From: Bryobacterales bacterium
Lineage (GTDB): Bacteria; Acidobacteriota; Terriglobia; Bryobacterales; UBA6623
DNA length: 55,533 nt
Direction of reading: 5' to 3'
Assembly: GCA_022823865.1 (NCBI GenBank)
Contig: JAJEHF010000149.1
Span: 1 to 55,533, forward strand
Positions 35,958 through 45,001 of this stretch are shown in pieces (the stretch's first letter is position 1; the number at the start of each line of letters is the position of its first letter). Under the pieces are notes generated by a model that did not search any database, was not told the DNA's origin, and saw only the letters and a list, made by a program, of their open reading frames with translations. The translations under genes and the position numbers were made by a program.

Positions 35958-36833
35958 ATGCGTAAGGGACTCGCCTTGGCGGTCATCGCTGTAGCTGTTT
36001 CGAGCCTTGCTTGCGACCAGCCAGCTGCGAACGGCTTGCAGCCCATCCCGGATGGGCTTGTGGTCCTGACGTTCGACGACGGCAACAAGTCTGACATCGA
36101 CTTCGTGGCGCCGACCCTGCAAGAGTACGGCTTCGGAGCGTCCTTCTATATCACCGAAGGGCTTGGCTTCAGAGCCGACGTGCAAAAGCAGCGGTACGTC
36201 TCCTGGGACGATGTCCGCCGCCTCCACGACCTCGGCTTCGAGGTGGGGAACCACACGGCCGGGCATCCGAACATGGCAGTGCTGGCGAAGGAAGAGATCC
36301 GGTCCAATCTCGAACTGATCGAGCAACGCTGCGAGCAGCACGGGATTCCAACGCCGACAACTTTCGTGTACCCGGGCTGGCGCCACAGCCTCGCAGTGGT
36401 AGAGGTCCTCTCGGAGAAGGGGTATGTGTTCGCCCGCCGCGGCGTGAGCCCCGAACATCCCGATGGCGGACTGGGCGCTCGCGGCCGCGCGTACGATCCG
36501 GAGGAAGATCACCCGCTTCTCATACCCACGACCGGCTACGCAGGACCCGAGTGGGGTTTCGAGGATCTGGTCTGGGCCGTCGACCAAGCCCGGAACGGCA
36601 AGATCGCAGTGCTGACCTTCCACGGGGTGCCGGCGCTGGAGCATCCTTGGGTCCACACAGATCCCGAACAATTCGCCCAATACATGGACTACCTGGAGCA
36701 GCGGTCCTGCACGGTGATTTCGGTGCGAGACTTGGCCCGCTATGTGGATCCCGCCAGGCGCCCGGCGGATCCCTACGAGCCTATCGCAAGGAGAATCTCG
36801 CTCCAGCAGTCGAGCGATACGCCAGCCAATTGA
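35958..36833 (+). CDS. Lipoprotein polysaccharide deacetylase (CE4/NodB domain)
   Basis: A 291-residue protein with a lipoprotein signal peptide (lipobox SSLAC, Cys19). NodB motifs are LTFDDG (Asp40/Asp41), the metal-binding HTAGH (His99, His103) in EVGNHTAGHPNM, VYPGW at about 122 and LTFHGVP near 218. Such enzymes remove N- or O-acetyl groups from chitin, peptidoglycan, xylan or exopolysaccharide; the substrate cannot be told. Membrane-anchored at the periplasmic or outer face. It is divergent from the GH51 gene with 278 bases between the starts. Confidence 0.9.
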   Translation: MRKGLALAVIAVAVSSLACDQPAANGLQPIPDGLVVLTFDDGNKSDIDFVAPTLQEYGFGASFYITEGLGFRADVQKQRYVSWDDVRRLHDLGFEVGNHTAGHPNMAVLAKEEIRSNLELIEQRCEQHGIPTPTTFVYPGWRHSLAVVEVLSEKGYVFARRGVSPEHPDGGLGARGRAYDPEEDHPLLIPTTGYAGPEWGFEDLVWAVDQARNGKIAVLTFHGVPALEHPWVHTDPEQFAQYMDYLEQRSCTVISVRDLARYVDPARRPADPYEPIARRISLQQSSDTPAN

Positions 36834-36983
36834 GGCTTCGAACATAGCGGCTAGGACGTGCCATGGAGGCCCGACCGGCAGGGTCCCAGGAGGGGGCGCA
36901 GCGCTTTGCATGGTGGCTTGGTGTGGGCTATCCTAGGCTTGCCGGGACAAGCGACATACTGAGCCTGGCTCGGAGACACAAGG

Positions 36984-38546
36984 GTGCTCGCAACGCCAGC
37001 CCGCTTCGCTCGTCTAGCCGCTGCCGGGTTCTGCTCGCTGATTCTTCTGGCTCCCTCCGCTCATCCGGCGCCGAGCCCGGGAGACCACCTCCAGCGCTCT
37101 GTGCAGCTGATGCAGCAAGGGAATCTCGCCTCCGCCGAGGCCGAGGCGCGACTGGCTCTGGACGATCCCGCAAGCGAGCCCGTGGCCCTCGCCTTGCTGG
37201 GATCGATTCGTCTCCAGCAGCAGAATTACAAGGAAGGCACCGAATTCTTGGAGCGGGCGATCCGCGAGAATCCCGATCTCGTCGGAGCCCGCCTGAATCT
37301 CGCGCAAGCGTACAACTTCCTCGGCAAGCACGCCCGCGCCGAGGCCTTGTTCCGGGAAGCACTCGGCCAAGCCCCCGATAACGCCAACGCCAGGCTGGGA
37401 TTGGTCCGGCTCGAGGCTCGCAAGGGCAATCACCGAGGGGCGCTCGCTCTGGCCCGCCCGCTGGAAGAGCAATTGCGGATGTCGCCGGACGGTCTGTTGC
37501 TGCTGACCGAGTGCTACGCGGGCGCGGGAGAACCGGCGAAGGCCCGCAGGCTGGTCGATGACTGGAACAGGCTTGAGGCAGTGCCGCGCGACTGGACCGT
37601 CAAGTTCGCCCTGGCATTGTCGCGCGGCGGGCTCAATCCCAGCGGAATCGAGGTCCTGGAGCGTGTCAAGCGAGAGGGGCTGGCAAACTTTGACGTCGTG
37701 TTCAATCTGGCTGGGTTCTACTTGCTCGAAGACGAGCTCGGCAAGGCGTCGCAGAACTACGAGCTGGCCGTGCGCTTTGACGATCAATCGGTCCCCGCTT
37801 TGAAGCAGGTGGCTGCGATCGCGGAAAAGCAAGGCGAGCTTGAGAAGGCCTTGGCCTTCCTGATCCGCGCCAAGCTGGAGGCTCCCGAGGACGCCGAGGT
37901 GCTGCTGTCTTTCGGGACCGTGGCGTTGCGCCTGGATCTGATCGAGGATGCGACTAAGGCGCTTGAGAGAGCCTTGGAACTGCGGCCGGGCCACAGGTCC
38001 ACGCGGTATTGGCTGGGCACGGCGCGCGGCACTGCCCGGCAGTACGAAGCGGCGCTCGAGCTATACCAGAGCATCCTTGACGAGAATCCCGAGGATGCGC
38101 AGATGCAGTACGCGGTTGGCTCGGTCTACTACCTCAGCGTCGCGTTCGAGGACGCGATCCGACACCTCACGGAGAGCTGTCGGCTCGACCCGGACCAGCT
38201 GCTCTCCCCCTACTACTTGGCCATGATCGCCCAGAAGCAGGGGAGAAACGAGGACGCGATCCGGATGTTCGGCGAGATCCTCGAGAGCCATCCCGAGCAT
38301 GCCCTTTCGTACGAAGGCCTGGCGGCTTCTCAAGTCAAGACCAGGCAGTACGACGAAGCCCGCCGGAACTTCGAGACCGCCATCCGGCTGAATCCACAGT
38401 CCGCCCGTGCCAACTACCAGTTCGGGCAACTCCTTGTGCGCATGGGCCTGCGCGAGGAGGCGAAGCAGCAGCTCGCGGCTGCCAAGGGGCTCCGCGAGGA
38501 AGAAGAGAAGGCGCAGCTTGTCAAGACGCTGCTCAACCCGCACTAG
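36984..38546 (+). CDS. Exported TPR-repeat protein
   Basis: A 520-residue protein from GTG 36984 with a signal peptide (LAAAGFCSLILLAPSAHPA, cleavage about 30). The rest is tandem TPR units of 34 residues, recognisable by A-x-x-x-x-A and P-x-x-x-A patterns such as NPDLVGARLNLAQAYNFLG and NPQSARANYQFGQLL, from about 35 to the end. TPR arrays hold protein partners and no enzymatic motif is present. A second exported TPR gene follows 25 bases later, so they are probably co-transcribed. The partner may be one of the CRTAC1 or TonB proteins downstream, but that is speculation. Confidence 0.88.
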   Translation: MLATPARFARLAAAGFCSLILLAPSAHPAPSPGDHLQRSVQLMQQGNLASAEAEARLALDDPASEPVALALLGSIRLQQQNYKEGTEFLERAIRENPDLVGARLNLAQAYNFLGKHARAEALFREALGQAPDNANARLGLVRLEARKGNHRGALALARPLEEQLRMSPDGLLLLTECYAGAGEPAKARRLVDDWNRLEAVPRDWTVKFALALSRGGLNPSGIEVLERVKREGLANFDVVFNLAGFYLLEDELGKASQNYELAVRFDDQSVPALKQVAAIAEKQGELEKALAFLIRAKLEAPEDAEVLLSFGTVALRLDLIEDATKALERALELRPGHRSTRYWLGTARGTARQYEAALELYQSILDENPEDAQMQYAVGSVYYLSVAFEDAIRHLTESCRLDPDQLLSPYYLAMIAQKQGRNEDAIRMFGEILESHPEHALSYEGLAASQVKTRQYDEARRNFETAIRLNPQSARANYQFGQLLVRMGLREEAKQQLAAAKGLREEEEKAQLVKTLLNPH

Positions 38547-38571
38547 AGCCCGGGTTCGCGCGAACATCGCC

Positions 38572-41500
38572 ATGCAGTCCAGGTCGCCAGCGCGTTCCGA
38601 AAGGGCACTTCAGGTTGCGGCGCGCGCTTTTTGCTGGATAGGGCACTGCGCGGGTCTTTTCGCCCTCGCAAGTTTCGCCGCGCTGGCGACGGGCATGGCT
38701 CAGGACCGCTCGGCCGACCTTTACCAGCGAGGCGTGAGCCTGCTCGAACAGCGTTCGTGGGACTCTGCGATCCGCGAATTCGAGGAAGCCCTCAAGCTGG
38801 ACCCCGAACACGTCCCAACGCACATCGCTCTCGGAATCGCGTTCAGCAACAAGAACGAGCAGGAACGAGCGCTGGCATCGTTTCGCAAGGCCGCGGAGCT
38901 GAGCCCTGACTCTGCCGAGACGCGCTTCAACCTCGGCCTGGCGCTGCGAAACGCCGGGCGGGTCGAAGAGGCGATCTCCGAACTTGCCGAGGCGGCCAGG
39001 CTCGACCCATCCCTCGAGCCGGCACAGCTCGAGTTGGGCATGCTGCTGTTGCGGACCGAGAAACAAGAACGATCCGTCCAGCAATTCCAGACACTACTGG
39101 AGCGAAATCCCGATTCGGCGCAAGGCCACCACTGGCTGGGGGTCGCCCATCAGCAAGGCCGGGACTATGCGGAAGCGATCCGGCAGTTCCGCCGGGCGAT
39201 CGAACTCGATCCCGGGCTCGTGCGTTCCCACAACAGCTTGGGAACCGTGCTGGTGGAGACCGGGGATATGGAGGAAGCGGTCGCAGCCTTCCGCAAAGCA
39301 GTGGACCTGAGGCCCGAGGATTCCGAGATCCGCATGAATCTGGGCGTGGCCTTGAGAACCGTCGGGGAGAGCGAGCAGGCAGCCGAGCAATTCAGGGAGG
39401 TGCTCGCGAGGAGCGCGCCAGGGGCGGGGCCGAACGGCCAGCAGCTTCCTTCGCTCGCTGAGGTGCACCATCAGCTGGCCCTGGCTCTGCAGGGGCACGA
39501 CCTCGACGCTGCCGCGGCAGCTTACGAGCGGGCACTTGCGATCAATCCCGAGAAGCTGGAGTCGTATTACGGCCTCGGCCAAGCCCTCAAGCGCAGCTCT
39601 GCCCGAGCCCGTCGGTCCGCTGCGCCGGCCGTCCCGGCCGGAGAATCGTCACAGCGCATCGAAACGGCGCGCAATGCCTTGGCGCGCGGCGATGCCGAAA
39701 CCACGCTCGCTGAATTGCGAGCGCTCGTTGAATCCGAGCCGGACTTCGCCCCGGCCCGCGAGCTGCTAGGGTTCCTGCTCGGGCGTCAGGGCGATCTCGA
39801 TGGCTCGGTGCTCCACCTCCGCAAGGCGATTGAATTGGAGCCCCGCTCGGCCGAGGCCCGCTACCACCTCGGCCTCGCACTGTGGTATCGGGGCCAGCGT
39901 GATGCGGCAGTGAGCGAGCTTGAGGGCGCGCTGGCGCTAGACCCCGCCTTGGCCGAGGCTTGCGCTTTCCTTGGAATGGCCTACCGCGAACAAGGGAGCG
40001 CAGACGATGCCATGCGCTATCTGCAGCGGGCCATCGCCCTGAACCGCGAGCTCCCGGCACCGTACATCGACCTGGGGTTGGTTTTTCTGGAGGCCGGACG
40101 CGGGGACTCGGCGCTTGGCCTGTTCGAGGCTGCCCTCAACCTTCCGGCGAAGGCCGGCGCGATACCGGACCTCGACCTGCCGATCCAAGCCCTGCGCGCA
40201 GGGCTGGCTGCAGGTCCCGAACACCCGGCCGCATATAACGTGTTGGGCAGGCTGCTGGGTAAGTCCGGCGCGGACTCGCAGCAGGTCGCCGAAGCCTTCC
40301 GCAAGGCAATCCAGTTGGATCCCGAGCATGCAGAAGCGCATAACAACCTCGGTCTGGTCTTGACACAGACCGACCAGACCGAAGAGGCCATCGCCGCGTT
40401 CGGCGAAGCCATTCGAATCCGGCCAGATTATGCGGACGCCCGGGCGAACCTCGGCGGGGTCTTGGTCGTGGTCGATGCCGACGAGGCGATTCGCGAATTG
40501 GAACAAGCGCTGGCGCTGAACCCCAATCTCGCAAACGCTCGGTACAACCTGGGCCAGGCGTACAACCAGAAAGCGGACCGCGACAGAGAGATCGAGCAAC
40601 TGCAAGAAGCTCTCCGTATCGACCCCGGCTTCGCCAAGGCTCATCAGTCCCTCGGCCAGGCGCTCGTGGCAGAGCGCAGGATCGATGAGGCCGTGGCCCA
40701 CCTCGAGCAAGCCATCCAGCTGGACCCGAATCTCGGCGAGGCCCGCTACCAGCTCGGCCTCGCCTTGGTCCGCGCCGGACGCCGCGACGAGGCACAGCGC
40801 GAACTCGATGCCAGTCGCCCGTTGATCACGGAAAAGCAGCAGGCCGAAACCGCCACGGTCTTGATGCGGGAGGCCCAGGCCGCTCTGGAAGCGGGCGAGG
40901 TGAACCAAGCGGTGGACAAGCTCCGCCAAGTTACGCTCCTGGCACCGGAGTATTCCGAGGCCTTCGCATTGCTGGGAGACGCGCTGATGCGCCGGTCCGA
41001 GTCAGACGCGGCGATCGAGGCATACCAGTCAGCTCTCGGACTCAGGCCCGATTCTTACGCAGGAGCCGTGGGGCTTGGCCGCGCCTGGCGGTCGAAGAGC
41101 GACTACGACCGGGCCACCGCCTCCTTTCGCGACGCGGTCAAGCTGCGACCGTCCTCCGCCGAGGCGTATCGTCTCTTGGGCGAGAGCCTGGTCGAGTCTG
41201 GATCCGATGAAGAGGCGCTGGAGGCCTTCAGGGAGGCGGTGAAGCGTGATCCGCGGGACGAATCTTCCGCGGAGCAGATTGCCGGCATACTCTCCCGCCA
41301 GCGCGAACAACAGCGCGCGAAGCTGCTCTCGATCCTTTCGGAATCGGCACCGCCGAGGCTGGGAGGGGTAGCAACCGACCCGACCGATGTCGATGATCCC
41401 GTGGCTGTCGGCGAGTTTGAATCCGAGATCCGGCTAGGCAACTATTCGCAGGTCGAACCGCGCCTGCGGAAGTATGTCCGGGACAGGCCCGAATCTTGGT

Positions 41501-42270
41501 GGGGGCACTACGCACTGGGCTACGTCTTGTTTGCCCAGCAGAAGATCGGCGAATCTGTGGCAGCTCTTGCACAGTCTCTGAGACTGAACATCAACAACGC
41601 CGAGGCGCACAAGATCCTCGGGCGAACGCTGATGATCATCGGCCGCTTCGACCGCGCGAGAATCGAATTCGAGCAGGCGGCCAGGCTGAAGCCGGAATCG
41701 GCCGAGATTCGCTACAACCTGGGGAAGCTCTATTCGGCGCAGGACGATTTCCCGGCGGCGCGGCGGGAATTCGACCTGGCGCTGAGCCTGGATCCGGGAT
41801 ACATGGAGGCGTACAACGCCCTGGGATTCGCCTTGGAGTCGATGAACGAAGATTCCGAGGCTGTACGGAACTACCGCAGGGCGGTCGAACTGAGCGAAGA
41901 GCGAGGAGCGGGGTTCCTTTCGCCATACGTCAACCTGGCCGCGCACTACAATCGCCTGAACAAACCGTCGCTAGCCTTGGAACACGCCTTGGAGGCGGTC
42001 GCGATTGACTCGCAGTCCGACCTGGCGCTGTTCCAAGCGGCCAAGGCGTACCGCGCCCAGAAGCAGTGGGACGAGGCAGTGAGCTACCTCGAGCGTGCAA
42101 TCTCGATCAATGCCCGCGTCTCGCGCTATCACTACGTGCTCGGGCTGCTGTATCGACGGTTAGGCCAGGCGGAGAAGAGCAGGAGCGCTATTGGCGCCTT
42201 CGAGCGCCTCGAGCGCGAGGCTGCGGAGCTAGAGACTCGGAGAAGGGAATCGAGGCGGAGCGAGCCCTAG
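38572..42270 (+). CDS. Giant exported TPR-repeat protein
   Basis: A 1232-residue protein. ATG 38572 gives an N-terminus with a hydrophobic signal segment (CAGLFALASFAALATGMA, about 27-44). Residues 50-1225 are almost entirely TPR units, roughly thirty, with typical endings such as AIELDPGLVRSHNSLG, AIQLDPEHAEAHNNLG and ALALNPNLANARYNLG. A spacer without clear TPRs lies at about 950-975 (EQQRAKLLSILSESAPPRLGG). The start lies 25 bases after the preceding TPR gene. It would form a long superhelical scaffold in the periplasm or at the outer membrane. No catalytic domain is seen. Confidence 0.9.
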   Translation: MQSRSPARSERALQVAARAFCWIGHCAGLFALASFAALATGMAQDRSADLYQRGVSLLEQRSWDSAIREFEEALKLDPEHVPTHIALGIAFSNKNEQERALASFRKAAELSPDSAETRFNLGLALRNAGRVEEAISELAEAARLDPSLEPAQLELGMLLLRTEKQERSVQQFQTLLERNPDSAQGHHWLGVAHQQGRDYAEAIRQFRRAIELDPGLVRSHNSLGTVLVETGDMEEAVAAFRKAVDLRPEDSEIRMNLGVALRTVGESEQAAEQFREVLARSAPGAGPNGQQLPSLAEVHHQLALALQGHDLDAAAAAYERALAINPEKLESYYGLGQALKRSSARARRSAAPAVPAGESSQRIETARNALARGDAETTLAELRALVESEPDFAPARELLGFLLGRQGDLDGSVLHLRKAIELEPRSAEARYHLGLALWYRGQRDAAVSELEGALALDPALAEACAFLGMAYREQGSADDAMRYLQRAIALNRELPAPYIDLGLVFLEAGRGDSALGLFEAALNLPAKAGAIPDLDLPIQALRAGLAAGPEHPAAYNVLGRLLGKSGADSQQVAEAFRKAIQLDPEHAEAHNNLGLVLTQTDQTEEAIAAFGEAIRIRPDYADARANLGGVLVVVDADEAIRELEQALALNPNLANARYNLGQAYNQKADRDREIEQLQEALRIDPGFAKAHQSLGQALVAERRIDEAVAHLEQAIQLDPNLGEARYQLGLALVRAGRRDEAQRELDASRPLITEKQQAETATVLMREAQAALEAGEVNQAVDKLRQVTLLAPEYSEAFALLGDALMRRSESDAAIEAYQSALGLRPDSYAGAVGLGRAWRSKSDYDRATASFRDAVKLRPSSAEAYRLLGESLVESGSDEEALEAFREAVKRDPRDESSAEQIAGILSRQREQQRAKLLSILSESAPPRLGGVATDPTDVDDPVAVGEFESEIRLGNYSQVEPRLRKYVRDRPESWWGHYALGYVLFAQQKIGESVAALAQSLRLNINNAEAHKILGRTLMIIGRFDRARIEFEQAARLKPESAEIRYNLGKLYSAQDDFPAARREFDLALSLDPGYMEAYNALGFALESMNEDSEAVRNYRRAVELSEERGAGFLSPYVNLAAHYNRLNKPSLALEHALEAVAIDSQSDLALFQAAKAYRAQKQWDEAVSYLERAISINARVSRYHYVLGLLYRRLGQAEKSRSAIGAFERLEREAAELETRRRESRRSEP

Positions 42271-42343
42271 AAACTGCCCGGTACTCCGGCCGAACGCTCG
42301 CCTGCCTGACCGGGCTCGGCTGAACGGACTCGGCGCCGCGCCG

Positions 42344-44227
42344 CTACGCCCTTCGAAACTCGTCCTCGCTGATGATTCCGTCGCCTTCCTTGATTACGAC
42401 CAAGCGGTTTGCAGCTACGTTCCTGACGACCTCGCTGGTGCCCGATGGCCAGCGAACTTCTACGCTTTCGGCCTCGTTCGCGGAGCCCAGTCCGAAGTGC
42501 AGTCTCAAGTCATTCTGCGAATAGTAGCTCGAGCCGCTCATCACTTCGTCGATCTGCACTCGGCCATCGGACGCCACCGTCACGCGCGCCCCGATCGCGG
42601 ACCGGTTCGACTTGGTTCCTATGCACTTCACCATCAGCCAGTTGTTGCCGCTTCGACTCTCGTTGCGCAGCAGCGACGGCGCGTCGTCAAGGTTGTTCAC
42701 GACGACGTCCACCCGCCCGTCGTTGTCAAAGTCCCCGAAGGCGCAGCCCCGGCTTACGCGCGGAGTTGTGATTCCCGGTCCGGCTGACCGCGACACGTCG
42801 CGGAACCGGCCGTCCCCGCGATTTCTGTAGAGGATCTTCCTCTGCTCGTAAGTCACGTGGAGCTTCTTCCCTGAGATCGAGGGATACACGTGCCCGTTGG
42901 CGAGGAAGATATCCTTCCAGCCGTCGTTGTCGAAGTCCAAGAACCCGGCGCCGAACCCAAGGTACTTCGTGTTCACCCCCAAGCCGGCCTGCAAGCTCGC
43001 GTCGTAGAACGTGCCGTCGCCATTGTTCTGATAGAGCGTCGTCACCTGGTCGGAGAAGTTCGTGCGCACGATATCGAGCCAGCCATCCCCGTCATAGTCC
43101 GCCACTCCCACGCCCATGCCCGCCATGGCGGCGCCGTCCTCGTTGAACGCGCACCCGGCGGCGATTCCGATCTCGCTGAACGTCCCGTCCCGGTTGTTTC
43201 GGTAGAGCAGGCTGGGAGCCGTGTCACAAGCGACATAGATGTCCGTCCAGCCATCGTTGTCAAAGTCAGCAGCCACCGCTCCCATGCCGTATGACCCCGC
43301 CGGCCGCCAGTTCGTCTTCGCGAACGAGGGGTCGGCCAAGCCGCGGGGATTCGTGATTCCCGAGTCCTCGGACACATCGGTGAACGTGCCGTCGCCGTTG
43401 TTGCGGTAAAGTATGTTGGTTCCGCCGCCGAAGCCCTGCGGGCCGCACGCAACGGCGAGGTTGTTGTACCAGCAGGATTCGGCCCCGCCAGGTTCGGGGG
43501 AGGCGGCCGGATCGAAGTTGACATAGTTGGCGACAAACAGGTCGACCAGACCGTCGCGGTCGTAGTCGAGGAAGCAGCAGGCTGCCCCCCAGCGCCGGCC
43601 GTCGCCGGCGACGCCCGCCTGCTCGGAGACATCGTCGAACGTGCCGTCGCCATTGTTGCGATACAGGACGTTCTTGCCCCAATAGGCCACGAACAGGTCG
43701 TCAAGCCCGTCGTTGTCGTAGTCCCCGACGCAACACCCCTGTCCCCAGCCCGAATGTGCCAGCCCCGCGTCGCGGGTGACGTCGGTGAACGTGCCGTCCC
43801 GATTGTTGTGAAACAGGTAGTTGGTCGGTTCCTGGCCTTGGGGGAAGCCTTCAAGCGAGGATCCATTGACAAGAAAGATGTCGAGCCAGCCGTCGTGGTC
43901 GTAGTCGAAGAACGCGACTCCGCTTCCCATTTCCTCGATCAGATAGTTCTTTTCCGTCGCGCTGCCGAAGACGTTGACGGCCGACCCCAGCCCCGCTTCC
44001 ACGGCGATGTCGGTGAAGCGAATCTCATCGGCTTGCGGCTCCGCTGCCAGTGCGCGAAACGGCTGGCCCAACAGCTCTTCCAAGTACCGGGATCGGGGAT
44101 GCTCAGGCAGCAGGGTCGCTAGGTGCCCAACCGAGGCAGCGGCCCCGCACGATCCGAGAGTCCGCAGGAATCCTCGCCGGGATCGTCGATTCCTGCGCCG
44201 GCTTGCACCACCGCCCTTTGCCGTCAT
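42344..44227 (-). CDS. Tat-exported CRTAC1/ASPIC-UnbV FG-GAP repeat protein
   Basis: A 627-residue protein. ATG 44227 precedes a twin-arginine signal (SRRGFLRTLGSCGAAASVG); the frame is open to 44401 without homology. The body is a beta-propeller of FG-GAP/VCBS repeats with Ca-binding DxDxDG loops (DYDHDGWLDIFLVNG, DYDNDGLDDLFVAYWG, DFDNDGWTDIYVACD). The C-terminal ASPIC/UnbV domain has IGARVTVASDGRVQIDE and SGSSYYSQNDLRLHFGLG. CRTAC1-family proteins are abundant in Acidobacteriota and Planctomycetes and are likely surface adhesins or binding proteins of unknown ligand. Convergent with the giant TPR gene, 73 bases apart. A second, divergent copy lies at 49.4 kb. Confidence 0.92.
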   Translation of the reverse strand: MTAKGGGASRRRNRRSRRGFLRTLGSCGAAASVGHLATLLPEHPRSRYLEELLGQPFRALAAEPQADEIRFTDIAVEAGLGSAVNVFGSATEKNYLIEEMGSGVAFFDYDHDGWLDIFLVNGSSLEGFPQGQEPTNYLFHNNRDGTFTDVTRDAGLAHSGWGQGCCVGDYDNDGLDDLFVAYWGKNVLYRNNGDGTFDDVSEQAGVAGDGRRWGAACCFLDYDRDGLVDLFVANYVNFDPAASPEPGGAESCWYNNLAVACGPQGFGGGTNILYRNNGDGTFTDVSEDSGITNPRGLADPSFAKTNWRPAGSYGMGAVAADFDNDGWTDIYVACDTAPSLLYRNNRDGTFSEIGIAAGCAFNEDGAAMAGMGVGVADYDGDGWLDIVRTNFSDQVTTLYQNNGDGTFYDASLQAGLGVNTKYLGFGAGFLDFDNDGWKDIFLANGHVYPSISGKKLHVTYEQRKILYRNRGDGRFRDVSRSAGPGITTPRVSRGCAFGDFDNDGRVDVVVNNLDDAPSLLRNESRSGNNWLMVKCIGTKSNRSAIGARVTVASDGRVQIDEVMSGSSYYSQNDLRLHFGLGSANEAESVEVRWPSGTSEVVRNVAANRLVVIKEGDGIISEDEFRRA

Positions 44228-44354
44228 GCATCGCTCCGGCTTGGAAGACGCGGCTTCCGAACTTGGAGTTCGCACGGCGGCGAGGCGCGAGACGAACGAG
44301 GCGGAAGCGGGCCCGAGTCCGCGCGCCTTGGTTCTAGTGCGGAGCTCGGCGGAC

Positions 44355-44630
44355 TCATGCTCTGGCTCCAGGCACCGCGCGTTGGGGTGCCCCCACGCCA
44401 TGAGTCGGATGGAAGTAGCCGCCTAGATCGTCCTCTGCAAGCAATGCGGGAATGAACCCTTCTAGGCAGCTGTCTCCGCGTTCCTCAGAGATTTGGAAGC
44501 AGGCGGCATCCGGAACTGAGACAGCCTGATCGGGCGTTTGCGTGGCTACGTCGATGACAGGGCGCCGAATCACCCAGTCCCTGTCGTCACGCCGAATCTG
44601 CAGCGACGGCCTGACAGCATATCCGGTCAT
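44355..44630 (-). CDS. Hypothetical small protein, 91 aa
   Basis: A possible gene from ATG 44630 with GGAG about 10 bases upstream; translation starts MTGYAVRPSLQIRRDDRDW and contains WVIRRPVIDVATQTPDQA and ACFQISEERGDSCLEGF. It has no family, signal peptide or membrane segment that I recognise. A promoter-like pair (44701-44727) lies about 70 bases upstream in the same direction, which supports transcription. It ends 127 bases before the CRTAC1 start and could form an operon with it, or be a chance frame within its leader. Confidence 0.35.
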   Translation of the reverse strand: MTGYAVRPSLQIRRDDRDWVIRRPVIDVATQTPDQAVSVPDAACFQISEERGDSCLEGFIPALLAEDDLGGYFHPTHGVGAPQRAVPGARA

Positions 44631-44700
44631 CGTCCCTGCTCCGCGCCTGTCATGCAAGCTGGCACGCCATCTGCCATCAGGGTATCGATTTCCAGACCGC

Positions 44701-44727
44701 ATTCTATAGGATTTCGGAACCCGTCAA
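44701..44727 (-). promoter_or_regulatory. Sigma-70-like promoter candidate
   Basis: On the minus strand TTGACG (44727-44722) and TAGAAT (44706-44701) are separated by 15 bases, one or two shorter than ideal. The surrounding DNA is AT-rich. It points toward the small frame at 44355-44630 and the CRTAC1 gene. Confidence 0.4.
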
Positions 44728-44942
44728 TATGCATCGGCTTACAAGCGAATCTGACTGGTCTGATGCTTGATGCCCGACAGGACGTTGCGAGTTCCGCCTG
44801 CGGCCGCTCCGGGCCTACTTGCCGGCGCTCGGGCTGGAGCCGCTCCCAAGTCGCCGATCGGTCGGTCGGGTGCGCACTGCCTGGGACCGCACGATGGTGC
44901 GACAGGCGCTGCGACATCCGTCGCCCGCAGCGAAAGCAGGAA

Positions 44943-44973
44943 AGGGGCTAGCAGCGCAGCGCCGCTAGCCCCT
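44943..44973 (-). terminator. Rho-independent terminator of the TonB receptor gene
   Basis: A perfect 10-bp stem, AGGGGCTAGC (44943-44952) with GCTAGCCCCT (44964-44973), and an 11-base loop. On the minus strand it is followed by TTTCC. It lies 29 bases after the receptor stop, the expected place. Confidence 0.8.
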
Positions 44974-45001
44974 CGGAATCGTCAGCTGCTCGCGGTCTCG
45001 A

